Source: Sphingobium amiense (GTDB taxonomy: Bacteria; Pseudomonadota; Alphaproteobacteria; Sphingomonadales; Sphingomonadaceae). Taken from it: 64,000 nucleotides of DNA. Within the stretch, counting starts at the first letter, position 1, and every line of letters begins with the position of its first letter. The stretch is taken from assembly GCF_003967075.1 (NCBI RefSeq), contig NZ_AP018664.1:1550001-1614000 (forward strand). The letters run 5' to 3'. Below the pieces are notes generated by a model that did no database searches, was not told where the DNA came from, and saw only the letters and a program-made list of their open reading frames with translations. The position numbers were made by a program, and so were the translations under genes. Below are positions 29,078 through 37,824 of this stretch, piece by piece.

Positions 29078-30688
29078 TCACTCGGCCTTCGCGGCGGCCT
29101 TCTTGGGAGCAGCCTTCTTCCTGGGCTTTTCCTCGGCGGCTGCCTCTTCCGCTACCGGCGCGTCTTTCTTGGCAGCGGCCTTCTTGGCGGCAGGCTTCTT
29201 CGCCGGCGCTTCCTCGGGCTCAGCGGCTGGCGCGGCTTCCGCCTCGGCGGGTTCCGCCGCCTTCTTCTTGGGCGCGGCCTTCTTGGCCTTGGGCTTGCCA
29301 TGATCGTGGTCATGATCATGGCCGCAGTCAGGGCCATGGACATGAGGCTTGAGGTCGCCGTCCTCGGCTTCGATCGCGGCTTCCAGCTCCTCGCGGGTCA
29401 CGGTCCGGTCGGTCACTTCGGCCTTCTCGAACAGGAAGTCGACGACCTTGTCCTCATAGAGCGGCGCGCGGAGCTGGGCGGCGGCCATCGGGTCTTGCCG
29501 CACATATTGCACGAAACGCTCGCGGTCCTGCGGGCTATACTGCTGCGCCGCCTGCATGATGAGGCGGTTCATTTCCTGATCGGAGACCGTGACGCCGTTC
29601 GCCTGACCGATTTCCGACAGCAGCAGGCCAAGGCGCACGCGGCGCACGGCGATGGCGCGATAATCGTCCTTCTCGGCTTCCATTTCCTTGAGGGCCGCTT
29701 CGGGATCTTCCTCATGGCTGGCTTCGTGCTGGAGCTGCGCCCAGATCTGCTCGAACTCCGCTTCCACCATGCTGGGCGGCACATCGAAATCATGCGCGGC
29801 GGCAAGCTGGTCCAGCAGCTTGCGCTTCATATAGGTGCGGGTGAGGCCGTTATGCTCCTGCTCGATCTGGCCCTTGAGCAGTTCCTTGAGCTTGTCGAGA
29901 CCCTCAAGGCCCAGCGACTTGGCGAACTCGTCGTCCAGCTTGGGCTTGTCGGCGTTCAGAATCGCCTTGACCGTGATGTCGAAGGTCGCTTCCTTGCCCG
30001 CGAGATGCGCCGCGCCATAATCTTTCGGGAAGGTGACGGTGATCGTCTTTTCCTCGCCCTTCTTGACGCCGGTGAGCTGCTCTTCGAAGCCGGGGATGAA
30101 CTGGCCCGCGCCGATCTTGAGCTTCACGTCCTGCGCGCTGCCGCCCTCGAACGCTTCGCCATCGACCTTGCCGACGAAGTCGATCGACAGCGTGTCGCCG
30201 TCCTTCGCCTTGTGGCTGGCGGCATGCTCCTCGAGCGCACCCTGCTGGCTGGCGATACGGCCGGCGGCCTCCGTCACCTTGTCCTCGGGGACTTCGGCGG
30301 TCAGGCGCTCCAGCTTCAGACCTTCGATGCTGGGCGCTTCGATTTCGGGCAGCACTTCCAGAGCGACCTTGATCTCGGCGTCCTTGCCGAACTCGAAACC
30401 CTCGTCCAGCTCGACCGAAGGCTGCATGGCGGGGCGCAGCTTCTGGTCGGCGATCAGCTTCTGGATGCTTTCCTGGATCGAGTTGTTGAGCGCGTCGCGC
30501 TGAAGATTCTCGCCATGCATCTTCTTGACGAGATTGGCGGGCACCTTGCCGGGGCGGAAGCCGGGCATGCGCACCTGCGGCGCGATCGCCTGCACTTCCT
30601 TTTCCACGCGGGCGTCGATATCCTTCGACGTGATGGTCACGGTATAGGCGCGCTTCAGGCCTTCGTTCAACGTCTCGACAGTTTGCAT
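29078..30688 (-). CDS. tig: Trigger factor with His/Asp-rich and Lys/Ala-rich tail
   Basis: A 536-residue ribosome-bound chaperone with prolyl isomerase activity. The N-terminal ribosome-binding domain contains the signature GFRPGKVP, followed by the FKBP domain (KDGDTLSIDFVGKVDGEAFEGG, about 150-235) and the helical C-terminal domain. The start MQTVETLNEGLKRAY follows AGAGAAGAG. After about residue 435 it carries an extra tail of some 100 residues: a cluster HVHGPDCGHDHDHDHG that looks able to bind metal, then repeats of Lys, Ala, Pro and Glu (AAPKKKAAEPAEAEA type). Such a tail is not part of the E. coli protein of 432 residues. Its role is unknown. Confidence 0.95.
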   Translation of the reverse strand: MQTVETLNEGLKRAYTVTITSKDIDARVEKEVQAIAPQVRMPGFRPGKVPANLVKKMHGENLQRDALNNSIQESIQKLIADQKLRPAMQPSVELDEGFEFGKDAEIKVALEVLPEIEAPSIEGLKLERLTAEVPEDKVTEAAGRIASQQGALEEHAASHKAKDGDTLSIDFVGKVDGEAFEGGSAQDVKLKIGAGQFIPGFEEQLTGVKKGEEKTITVTFPKDYGAAHLAGKEATFDITVKAILNADKPKLDDEFAKSLGLEGLDKLKELLKGQIEQEHNGLTRTYMKRKLLDQLAAAHDFDVPPSMVEAEFEQIWAQLQHEASHEEDPEAALKEMEAEKDDYRAIAVRRVRLGLLLSEIGQANGVTVSDQEMNRLIMQAAQQYSPQDRERFVQYVRQDPMAAAQLRAPLYEDKVVDFLFEKAEVTDRTVTREELEAAIEAEDGDLKPHVHGPDCGHDHDHDHGKPKAKKAAPKKKAAEPAEAEAAPAAEPEEAPAKKPAAKKAAAKKDAPVAEEAAAEEKPRKKAAPKKAAAKAE

Positions 30689-30748
30689 CTCTTCTCTCAA
30701 ACGCTTTCTATAAGCTGAAGTTCGGTGGCTTGGTCGCAGGCGGCGCAC

Positions 30749-30833
30749 TGGTGCGGGCGAAGGGACTCGAACCCCCACATCTTGCGATACCAGAACCTAA
30801 ATCTGGCGCGTCTACCAGTTTCGCCACGCCCGC
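30749..30833 (-). tRNA. tRNA-Leu(TAG)
   Basis: An 85-base class II tRNA with encoded CCA. The acceptor stem is GCGGGCG / CGCCCGC, and the anticodon stem CCAGA / TCTGG holds TTTAGGT, giving TAG. A variable arm follows the anticodon arm. It lies just upstream of tig on the same strand. Confidence 0.95.
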
Positions 30834-30955
30834 ATCGGTCGCCGGTCGGCGCGGCATAGAGAAAAGCGCACTGAGAGGCAAGGGATAGTGGGCGCACGGG
30901 CGGAACTGGCTGGCAGCGCCATGCGTAGCCTTCATGACAGACCACAAGGAGAGAC

Positions 30956-31156
30956 ATGATGGCCACCCGTCCCGCCCTCGATCCCGATGGCGTTCCCGCT
31001 CCGGACATCATCCGTCCGCAGTCGCCGGACGAGACCCCGCCGCTCGACGTGCCGGAGGAAGCGCCGATGCGGGAACCGGACGAAGTCGGTCCGGTCGATC
31101 CCGATTACGACCAGCCCGCACGCGGCCCCGACGAACTCCCTCCGCCGCCGGACTGA
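30956..31156 (+). CDS. Small Pro/Asp/Glu-rich protein, unknown
   Basis: A 66-residue acidic protein (MMATRPALDPDGVPAPDII...ELPPPPD) with no hydrophobic segment, probably disordered. A strong ribosome site (AAGGAGAGAC) precedes the ATG, which supports it as a real gene. Similar proline-rich short proteins occur in sphingomonads without known function. The second ATG (30959) is also usable. Confidence 0.65.
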   Translation: MMATRPALDPDGVPAPDIIRPQSPDETPPLDVPEEAPMREPDEVGPVDPDYDQPARGPDELPPPPD

Positions 31157-31345
31157 TCGGCGGCATCGTATCGACCGTGCGCTTTAGGACACATATCCAC
31201 AACAAATTTGCGCTCACGGGAACGTTTGCGGTCAATCGTTAAAAAAAGACTGCGGCCGCGCTGGACAGCCCCCTGCAACAATGATTGACTGTGACAGATA
31301 GAAGAAAACGGGGAGAGGCACGGCTGACAAAGCAAGGGGGTCGAC

Positions 31346-31951
31346 GTGCATCGGGTTCGAGCGAAACTGGAATGGTTCAAGACGGTTATCCTGCCACAGG
31401 AAGCCGCTCTGCGCGGGCGTCTCAGACGCATCCTGCCCTCCAATCATGAGCTGGAGGATATGGTCGCAGAGGTTCTGACCCGCGCCTACGCCACCGAAAA
31501 CTGGGAAAATGTCACCACCGGCCGGGCCTATCTTTTCACCATCGCCCGCAACCTCGTCATCGACGCCGCCCGCCGCAACAAGGTGGTGAGCTTCGAAACG
31601 ATTGCAGACCTCGAACTGCTGGGCGGCGAGAACAATATCGAAACCCAGCTCCACGCCCGCGAAGCGCTGCGTCAGGTCGAGGCAATCGTCGAGTCGCTGC
31701 CGCCCCAATGCCGCCGTGTCTTCATTCTTCGGCGCATCCACGAAAAATCCATGCTCGAAATAGCGGACGAAATGTCGCTATCCGTTTCTACAGTTGAAAA
31801 ACATCTGGCCAAAGCCATCGCGATAGTTATGCGAGCCTGGGCGGAACGTGAGGAAACGGACTTCGAACGTGCAGGGGTCGGAGCCAGGGTCAGGCAGCGG
31901 GGAATGGAGCGCGATAGAGGCGCAGGCCGCACGCCTGCTGGCCAGGCTTAA
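31346..31951 (+). CDS. ECF sigma factor, FecI-like
   Basis: A 201-residue sigma-70 family protein from a GTG at 31346, preceded by AAGGGGGT. Region 2 ends with YLFTIARNLVIDAARRNKVV; region 4 has LPPQCRRVFILRRI and the helix-turn-helix EIADEMSLSVSTVEKHLAKAI. The last 30 or so residues are encoded in the 104-base overlap with the fecR-like gene and look like out-of-frame extension rather than a domain. FecI-type factors are usually held by the FecR partner and respond to a TonB receptor signal. No receptor gene follows here. Confidence 0.9.
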   Translation: MHRVRAKLEWFKTVILPQEAALRGRLRRILPSNHELEDMVAEVLTRAYATENWENVTTGRAYLFTIARNLVIDAARRNKVVSFETIADLELLGGENNIETQLHAREALRQVEAIVESLPPQCRRVFILRRIHEKSMLEIADEMSLSVSTVEKHLAKAIAIVMRAWAEREETDFERAGVGARVRQRGMERDRGAGRTPAGQA

Positions 31952-32879
31952 CTCCAACCCGTCTCCGCAAGACGAAGCGGACATCTGCACGTGGGTCGAA
32001 TCGGACCCGAGACATGGCGTCGCCTTCGCCCGTGCCGAGGCCGCCTGGGAAGAAGCCGAACGGCTTAAGAGCGCCGCGGCTGACGTCACTCTTCCCCCCC
32101 TCGCCGCCATCGTCAGCGAAGAACAGCAGCGCCGCCTGTCGCGCAACATCATGGCCGTGGCTGCGGTGGCCGTCCTGCTTTTCATCATCGCGGCGGTCGT
32201 CACGATCCGCACCTTTACCGGCGTCAACCGCTATGAAACCGCGATCGGCCAGATGCGCGACATCGCGCTGGCGGACGGTTCGACGCTGCACCTCAACAGC
32301 GACAGCGAAGCCGAGGTCCGCTTCACCGACAATGGCCGCAAGGTCCGCATCCTCAAGGGCGAAGCCTCCTTCGAAGTCGCGCATGACGAAAGCCGCCCCT
32401 TCGACGTGGAGGCCCGCTCCGCCGTCATCCGCGCGGTCGGCACGGCGTTCAACGTCCGGCTGCGTCCTTCGCTCGTCGAACTCACCGTCACGAAGGGCGC
32501 GGCGCGGGTCCGCTGTGCGGCGGGGCGAGCGCACATGGTCGAGGCCGGACGCGGCGCCATCATCCAGCCGCGCAACGTCGCCCTCACGACGCTGGATTCG
32601 CGCATCATGGGCCAGCGCACGGCATGGCGCGACCGTATCGTCGAACTGGACGGAGAGACGGTCGAGCAGGCGGCGGGAGAATTTAACCGCTACCGCACGG
32701 CTCCTATCCTGATCGGCGACACGCGCGTCTCGGCGCTGCGGATCGGCGGGCGGTTCCGCACGACCGACAGCCGCGAATTCCTCTCCGCTCTCCAGCTCAG
32801 CCTGCCCATCCGCGTCGTCGATGGCGAGGACGGGTCGGTTATGCTCCTCTATCGCGACGAAGCGCCGGGCGAAGCCTGA
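31848..32879 (+). CDS. FecR-family anti-sigma/sigma regulator
   Basis: A 343-residue inner-membrane protein, start GTG 31848 (alternative GTG 31869). The cytoplasmic N-terminal DUF4880-like helical region (AQAARLLARLNSNPSPQDEADICTWVESDPRHGVAFARAEAAWEEAERL type) precedes a single membrane segment (about 100-122), the periplasmic FecR domain (LADGSTLHLNSDSEAEVRF...) and a C-terminal STN-binding-like part. It would control the sigma factor encoded just upstream. The next gene is on the opposite strand, so no cognate receptor is linked. Confidence 0.9.
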   Translation: MRKRTSNVQGSEPGSGSGEWSAIEAQAARLLARLNSNPSPQDEADICTWVESDPRHGVAFARAEAAWEEAERLKSAAADVTLPPLAAIVSEEQQRRLSRNIMAVAAVAVLLFIIAAVVTIRTFTGVNRYETAIGQMRDIALADGSTLHLNSDSEAEVRFTDNGRKVRILKGEASFEVAHDESRPFDVEARSAVIRAVGTAFNVRLRPSLVELTVTKGAARVRCAAGRAHMVEAGRGAIIQPRNVALTTLDSRIMGQRTAWRDRIVELDGETVEQAAGEFNRYRTAPILIGDTRVSALRIGGRFRTTDSREFLSALQLSLPIRVVDGEDGSVMLLYRDEAPGEA

Positions 32880-32889
32880 TCCGGCGTCG

Positions 32890-34632
32890 TCACATCGCGT
32901 TTCCGGCGGCTTCCAGCGCTTCGTCGAAGGTTTCGGGCAGCGGCGGCTGCACAGGCTTGTCGCAATCGACTTCCTTCATATGCGCGCGCAGCGCATCCAT
33001 CCCGCCCAGATTCCAGCGCGCCAGCGGCACGCCCAGCGGCCGGAACTCCGACCGGTCGAACAGTTCGACGACATAAAGCCGGCAGAGGCTGTCCACCTGA
33101 TCGAGCGTCAGCATGGCGAGGTTCATCACCATCGGCTTGCCCGGCACGCCATTGCGCCCGCGCACCAGATCCGTGACATAAAGTCCGCCACGCGGGTCGA
33201 TCAGCACCACGTCGGCCTCGCTCGAATCGATCAGACGGTGGCTCGCCGCATAGGGCGCGACGAAGGCATGGGTGCGCCAGACCAGAAAGATGCTGACCAG
33301 CGCCGTGATGGCCAGCCCCACCCACAATGGCCGGTTCCAGTCCGGGCGGCGGCACCGCGCCCAGCCAAGCCCCGCCAGCAGGCAGAAGGGGCCGATGAAC
33401 CCGTGCGCATAGCGAAATCCCCATCCATAGCCCTGCGCCAGCGCCAGCACGCATCCCGCAAGGCATCCCAGCGCCAGCGGCAGGGCGATCTCCTGCCCCC
33501 GGATCATCGCCCGCCACCGCATCGCCGCGATGCCGAGCACCGCGAGCGGCACCATCAGAATATTGTTCCACGCGACATAGCGGGTCAGGTTGACCAGAGG
33601 CTGCCACCGGTCGCCCAGCCGCTCGAACAGGCTGCCCACCTTGTCCGCCACCCCGGCGGAGGGGCGGACATCGACCGGCGCGCCCAGCATGTGCGACAGG
33701 AAACCGGGCCACAGCTTCGCCCAGATCACCACAATCGCCACCAGCGTCAGCGCATGGAAGGCGGCGACCGTCCAGCGGCGCTGCAACAGCATCCACAGGA
33801 TGAAGGGGGCGATGAACAAGGGCGGGAAATGCCACTGGTGCAGCCCGGCGGCGATCACCGCCACCAGCCCCGCGGCGCCATGGCCCACCACGCCCGCGCG
33901 CAGCATCAGCGCCAGCCAGATCATGTTGAGCGCGAAATGGCCCGTCATGGCGTAAGGCGTCATCGCCGTGACCCAAAGCTGGCTTGACGAGAAAGCGAGC
34001 AGCAGCGCCACCCACACCGCATCGGGCCGGTCGGGCATCAGCCGCAACGCCACCCGCCACAGCGCGACCAGTCCCGCCATGAGCAGCGTCGGCCCCGCCA
34101 GATTGGGATCGCCCAACCGCCAGAACAGCGCCTGTATCGCGCTGTTCACCGGCAGATAGGCCGCCGTCCAGTAATCCGCCGCGCCAAAGGGGGAGAAGAA
34201 TTCCGGCATGATCGCGCGGCGATAGGGTTCCCACTCCATCGGAATAGGCCGGGCGAATCGGCCCTCGCGCATATAGGCGGCGGCAAAGCGCGCCACTTCC
34301 TCGTCGCGGCTGATCGCATAGTCCTGAAACAGCGCATAGTGCCCGGCCCATGCCGCCATGCCGAGCAGCACGATCAGCGGGATGACGATCCGCGCGCGCG
34401 GCGGCGGCAGGGCAAAGCCGCGCCCCTCCGCCCGTGGCGCGGCCAGCGCCAGCAGGAGGATCGCGCCCAGCAGCGCGGGGAAATCCTGATCCAGCAGCAG
34501 GATGACCGCGAGGCTGATCCCCTGACGATAGGTGACGTGCCACAGGAAAGTCGCGCCCAGCCACAGCGCCAGCCCCACCGCCCCGGCGAGATAGATGCGG
34601 CGCGCGTCGACATGGCCGGTCCGCCCGATCAT
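32890..34632 (-). CDS. Polytopic membrane protein of the glycan cluster (GT-C-like)
   Basis: A 580-residue protein with about eleven hydrophobic segments and a periplasmic-type C-terminal part (about 480-580). An acidic pair after the second segment (DYAISRDEEVARF, about 105-117) resembles the loop of GT-C glycosyltransferases that use lipid-linked sugars. I do not recognise an exact family. It is the last gene of the five-gene minus-strand operon and starts one base after the preceding stop region (34634), so tight coupling is likely. It could also be an O-antigen ligase or polymerase-type protein. Confidence 0.7.
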   Translation of the reverse strand: MIGRTGHVDARRIYLAGAVGLALWLGATFLWHVTYRQGISLAVILLLDQDFPALLGAILLLALAAPRAEGRGFALPPPRARIVIPLIVLLGMAAWAGHYALFQDYAISRDEEVARFAAAYMREGRFARPIPMEWEPYRRAIMPEFFSPFGAADYWTAAYLPVNSAIQALFWRLGDPNLAGPTLLMAGLVALWRVALRLMPDRPDAVWVALLLAFSSSQLWVTAMTPYAMTGHFALNMIWLALMLRAGVVGHGAAGLVAVIAAGLHQWHFPPLFIAPFILWMLLQRRWTVAAFHALTLVAIVVIWAKLWPGFLSHMLGAPVDVRPSAGVADKVGSLFERLGDRWQPLVNLTRYVAWNNILMVPLAVLGIAAMRWRAMIRGQEIALPLALGCLAGCVLALAQGYGWGFRYAHGFIGPFCLLAGLGWARCRRPDWNRPLWVGLAITALVSIFLVWRTHAFVAPYAASHRLIDSSEADVVLIDPRGGLYVTDLVRGRNGVPGKPMVMNLAMLTLDQVDSLCRLYVVELFDRSEFRPLGVPLARWNLGGMDALRAHMKEVDCDKPVQPPLPETFDEALEAAGNAM

Positions 34633-34633
34633 G

Positions 34634-35380
34634 TCAGTCCCCGACCAGCGTCCGGTTCGCGAACAGCCCGTCCATTTCGACGAGGCGCGGAAAATGCCCC
34701 TTATTATTGGCGAAGAAGGCGGAGGGCACGAACCCGGCCTGCTCCAGCCACTCGATCATGGCGCGATAGCCGGTGCCCGACTGGTAGATGGGCCGGATCG
34801 CCAGTTCGGTCTGCACGCCCGTCATCGAAGACAGGGCAGCGCCCGCGCCCTCGCACACCGACAGGTCATGGCCCTGCGTGTCCATCTTGAGGAAAGGCCT
34901 GCGAAATCCATGTTCGGCGATCAGTTCGGGCAGCATCGTGTCGAGCCTGCGGCACTGCATCTCGACCGACTTCACGATGCGATTGCGCTCGGTGAAGATC
35001 GCGTCCTGCGTCCCCGATGGCGTCTTGAGCGAACTGAACTGGTCCGCCGCCATGATGTTGAAGCTCGCGGTGCCGTCAAAGTCGGACAGCGCCATGTTGA
35101 AGACGTGCCAGCGCCGGTCGCCCGCCGCGTGGCGTTCAAGCTGCGCGAACACATCGGGGTTCGGCTCGAACGACAGGATCAGCCCGCGATAGCCGCAGTC
35201 GCGGCGCAGCATCGTCGCATATTGCCCACGATTGGCGCCGACATCGAACAGGCAGTCGACGTCGAACGCGGCCAGAAACCGGCGCAGAGCCTGGATCTCG
35301 GGATATTGATGCACCCGCCCGCCCAGCGCCAGCCGTGTCGCCAGCGCCCGGTCGCGCAATTCTCGCACATAACGGTTCAT
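34634..35380 (-). CDS. FkbM family methyltransferase
   Basis: A 248-residue SAM-dependent methyltransferase of FkbM type. The SAM motif is CLFDVGANRGQYATML (about 43-58), then LSFEPNPDVFAQL and FLKMDTQGHDLSVCEGA, both typical of FkbM. In glycan clusters such enzymes O-methylate sugars. The ATG (35378-35380) overlaps the stop of the upstream glycosyltransferase by ATGA; the longer frame in front is a shadow of that gene. Confidence 0.88.
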   Translation of the reverse strand: MNRYVRELRDRALATRLALGGRVHQYPEIQALRRFLAAFDVDCLFDVGANRGQYATMLRRDCGYRGLILSFEPNPDVFAQLERHAAGDRRWHVFNMALSDFDGTASFNIMAADQFSSLKTPSGTQDAIFTERNRIVKSVEMQCRRLDTMLPELIAEHGFRRPFLKMDTQGHDLSVCEGAGAALSSMTGVQTELAIRPIYQSGTGYRAMIEWLEQAGFVPSAFFANNKGHFPRLVEMDGLFANRTLVGD

Positions 35381-36522
35381 GCGCGCCCGGCCATCACGCT
35401 TTCGTAGACGCGGATCGTCGCCACGGCCATGTCCTTCCAGCTTCCCATCGCTTCGCCATGGGCGCGCGCCCGCGCACCCTGCTGCTGCCTGATGGCCGCG
35501 CTTTCGATCAGCGGCAAGAGGGCTTGGGCCAGCGCCGGCGCATTTCCTGCCGGCGCACGGACCGCAACATCGGCGGGAAGCTGGCCGAACATGCCTGCGT
35601 CGGACGTCACCATCGCCTTGCCATGGTGCAGCGCGGACAGGAACGCCCCGCTCGAATCGATATGGCGATAGGGGAAGGCGATGATGTCCGCCTTTTCCAT
35701 ATGCGCGCTCAGCCGCCCTTCGGACAGGAAACCGAAATCCTTGAGCAGCCTGTCGCCGTAGCCCGCCGCATCGACGCGCGCGGTGAGCGGCTCCATCGGC
35801 ATGAAGGGCTTGCCCGCCAGCGCCAGTTCGAACCGATGCCCCGCCCTCCACAGATTGAGACAGGCGTCGATCAGAATGTCGATCCCCTTATATGGCCGCA
35901 TCGTGCCGAAGAAGAGGATGCGCGGCACGGGGGCATCCGGAACGCTCGCCAGATCGTCGATGCCCGCAGCCGCAAGCTGCATCGGCGGATGCGGGATGAC
36001 ATGGATGCGCGCGGGATCGACGCCCTGCGCGGTAAGCGCCGCTACCGTCGTCCCGCCATGCACGACCAGCGCGTCGAACATATCGAGCAGCGCGCGATAG
36101 CCCCGCCCCTGCACGCCCGCGTCGGCATGATAGGCGTCGGCATTGTGGACCGTGTGGACGAGCGGCAACCTGCCCTTCAGCCGCCGCAGCATCAGCCGGT
36201 CGGCCGGCGCCAGCGGCAGCCACTGGACATGCGCCACACCGGCGCGCCTGATGGTTCCCAGCCCTCCCACGACGCAGGCCACCCCATATTCGACGGCCTT
36301 GAGCAGGCGGAAGGCGCGCCCCTCTCCCAACCGAGCGCGCAATCCTTCGCTCAGGCGGAAATAGGCGGGGTCGTAGCGATAGCCCTGCGGACGGATCGCA
36401 TCGGTGTCCCGCATGGGCCGCGCCATCAGCGTGACGTCATGCCCTTCCGCCGCCAGCGCCGCGCACAGGCTGTCGTCATAGCGCCCCGTAAAGAGCGACG
36501 GGTCGATCATCGCGATCTTCAT
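35377..36522 (-). CDS. Glycosyltransferase family 4 protein
   Basis: A 381-residue GT-B enzyme from MKIAMIDPSLFTGRYDD. The C-terminal Rossmann half contains RILFFGTMRPYKGIDILIDA and the donor-binding DIIAFPYRHIDSSGAFLSALHHGKAMVTSD segment, typical of GT4 retaining transferases. The N-terminal acceptor half has HTVHNADAYH. It overlaps its neighbours on both sides by 4 bases. It likely adds a sugar to a lipid-linked oligosaccharide; donor and acceptor are unknown. Confidence 0.88.
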   Translation of the reverse strand: MKIAMIDPSLFTGRYDDSLCAALAAEGHDVTLMARPMRDTDAIRPQGYRYDPAYFRLSEGLRARLGEGRAFRLLKAVEYGVACVVGGLGTIRRAGVAHVQWLPLAPADRLMLRRLKGRLPLVHTVHNADAYHADAGVQGRGYRALLDMFDALVVHGGTTVAALTAQGVDPARIHVIPHPPMQLAAAGIDDLASVPDAPVPRILFFGTMRPYKGIDILIDACLNLWRAGHRFELALAGKPFMPMEPLTARVDAAGYGDRLLKDFGFLSEGRLSAHMEKADIIAFPYRHIDSSGAFLSALHHGKAMVTSDAGMFGQLPADVAVRAPAGNAPALAQALLPLIESAAIRQQQGARARAHGEAMGSWKDMAVATIRVYESVMAGRA

Positions 36523-37817
36523 CCCCGCGCGAGGCTCCGCAGCGAGAGGATGTGGAGCAGCCCGGCAAAGCCCAGCGTCGCGGCATAGAGCGCCAGAAAG
36601 GCGACATCGAACCGTCCGGGAAGGAGCAACACCGCCAGCGGCGCGCTCGCCAGCGAACCGGCCAGCAGCGGCAGCGACCGCGCGAGCAGGTGCCGGAACC
36701 TCCCGAGCGCGGTCTGGACATAGACCGACACGCACACAATCGTCAGCGCGGCCAGCGCCACGATGATAAGGCTGATGTCGATCCGGCTGATCCCCGCATG
36801 CCCCGCGAACAGCAGCCGGAACAGCCGTTCCCCCACCACCAGCAGCGCCAGCGATACCCCGCCCCAGAATGCCAGCCCCGCCGCCGACACGCGCAGCATC
36901 AACTGGCGAAAACGCACGCTCTCGCCTGCGTGAAAGGCGCGGGTGATGCGCGGCAGCGCCGCTTCGACCACCGCGCGCACCAGCATGGACAGCGAACGCG
37001 ACATCTTGAAGAAGAAGTCGAACACCAGCATCGGGCGCGGATCGGACGTCGCCGCCGCGATGGTGAAATAGGGCGCATTATAGGCGACGATGTCCGACAG
37101 GGTGAACAGCACCGACGCGCCGATGTCGCTCAGATAATGGGACCGGACATGGCCGCCGCCCGACCGGAAAGCCATCCAGTGTGCGCCCGTCATGCCGAGC
37201 CTGCGATGGACATGGCCGATGGCCCAGCCGATCACGACGATGCTCGCCGCCAGTTGCAGCGCCACGGAAACAACCGGATCGAGACCGAACAGCATCGCCG
37301 TCAGCAGCCCGATGGTCACGACCCGCCGCCCGCAGTCCAGCAACTCCCACAGCAGGTTCCCGTCCACCGCCGCCAGCGCACGCTTGGCCAGCAGCGCGGG
37401 AAGGTTGAGGCAGGCCGACAGGAAGAAGAGAAAGAACAGCAACGGCACGCCCGTCCGCAGCCATCCAAGACCCAGCGCCGCGATCAGGATCAGTGCGCCC
37501 GCCATGACGAGCAGCGCCAGAAACAGGAAGATGACGCCCATCTCCTCCAGCCGGAAACCCCCATCGCCCTCCTTCGCTTCGCCCAGCCAGTGTCGCCGCA
37601 GCCGCGCATAGATGATGCTGGTGAGGCCGAACTCGGCCGAGATGGTGAAATTGCCGAACGCGACCAGCAGCAGAAATGCCTGAAACTCCGCCAGCGGCAG
37701 CACGCGCACGAACACGAAAGTGACGGCGAAACCCCAGATCAGGATAAGCGCCACATTGGCGAGCTTCACCAGCGCCAGGATGCGGGCGGAGCTTTCCAGC
37801 CGCGCGAGCCGCGTCAC
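36519..37817 (-). CDS. Oligosaccharide flippase-like polysaccharide biosynthesis protein
   Basis: A 432-residue protein with about twelve hydrophobic segments and few charged loops, resembling Wzx/MOP-type exporters. The best start is a GTG (37815-37817, VTRLARLESSARILAL), 7 bases after the methyltransferase stop; the frame upstream of it is a shadow. It would move a lipid-linked repeat unit across the inner membrane. The Wzx assignment is from topology and context, since sequence in this family is weakly conserved. Confidence 0.75.
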   Translation of the reverse strand: MTRLARLESSARILALVKLANVALILIWGFAVTFVFVRVLPLAEFQAFLLLVAFGNFTISAEFGLTSIIYARLRRHWLGEAKEGDGGFRLEEMGVIFLFLALLVMAGALILIAALGLGWLRTGVPLLFFLFFLSACLNLPALLAKRALAAVDGNLLWELLDCGRRVVTIGLLTAMLFGLDPVVSVALQLAASIVVIGWAIGHVHRRLGMTGAHWMAFRSGGGHVRSHYLSDIGASVLFTLSDIVAYNAPYFTIAAATSDPRPMLVFDFFFKMSRSLSMLVRAVVEAALPRITRAFHAGESVRFRQLMLRVSAAGLAFWGGVSLALLVVGERLFRLLFAGHAGISRIDISLIIVALAALTIVCVSVYVQTALGRFRHLLARSLPLLAGSLASAPLAVLLLPGRFDVAFLALYAATLGFAGLLHILSLRSLARG

Positions 37818-37824
37818 GGGCGGC

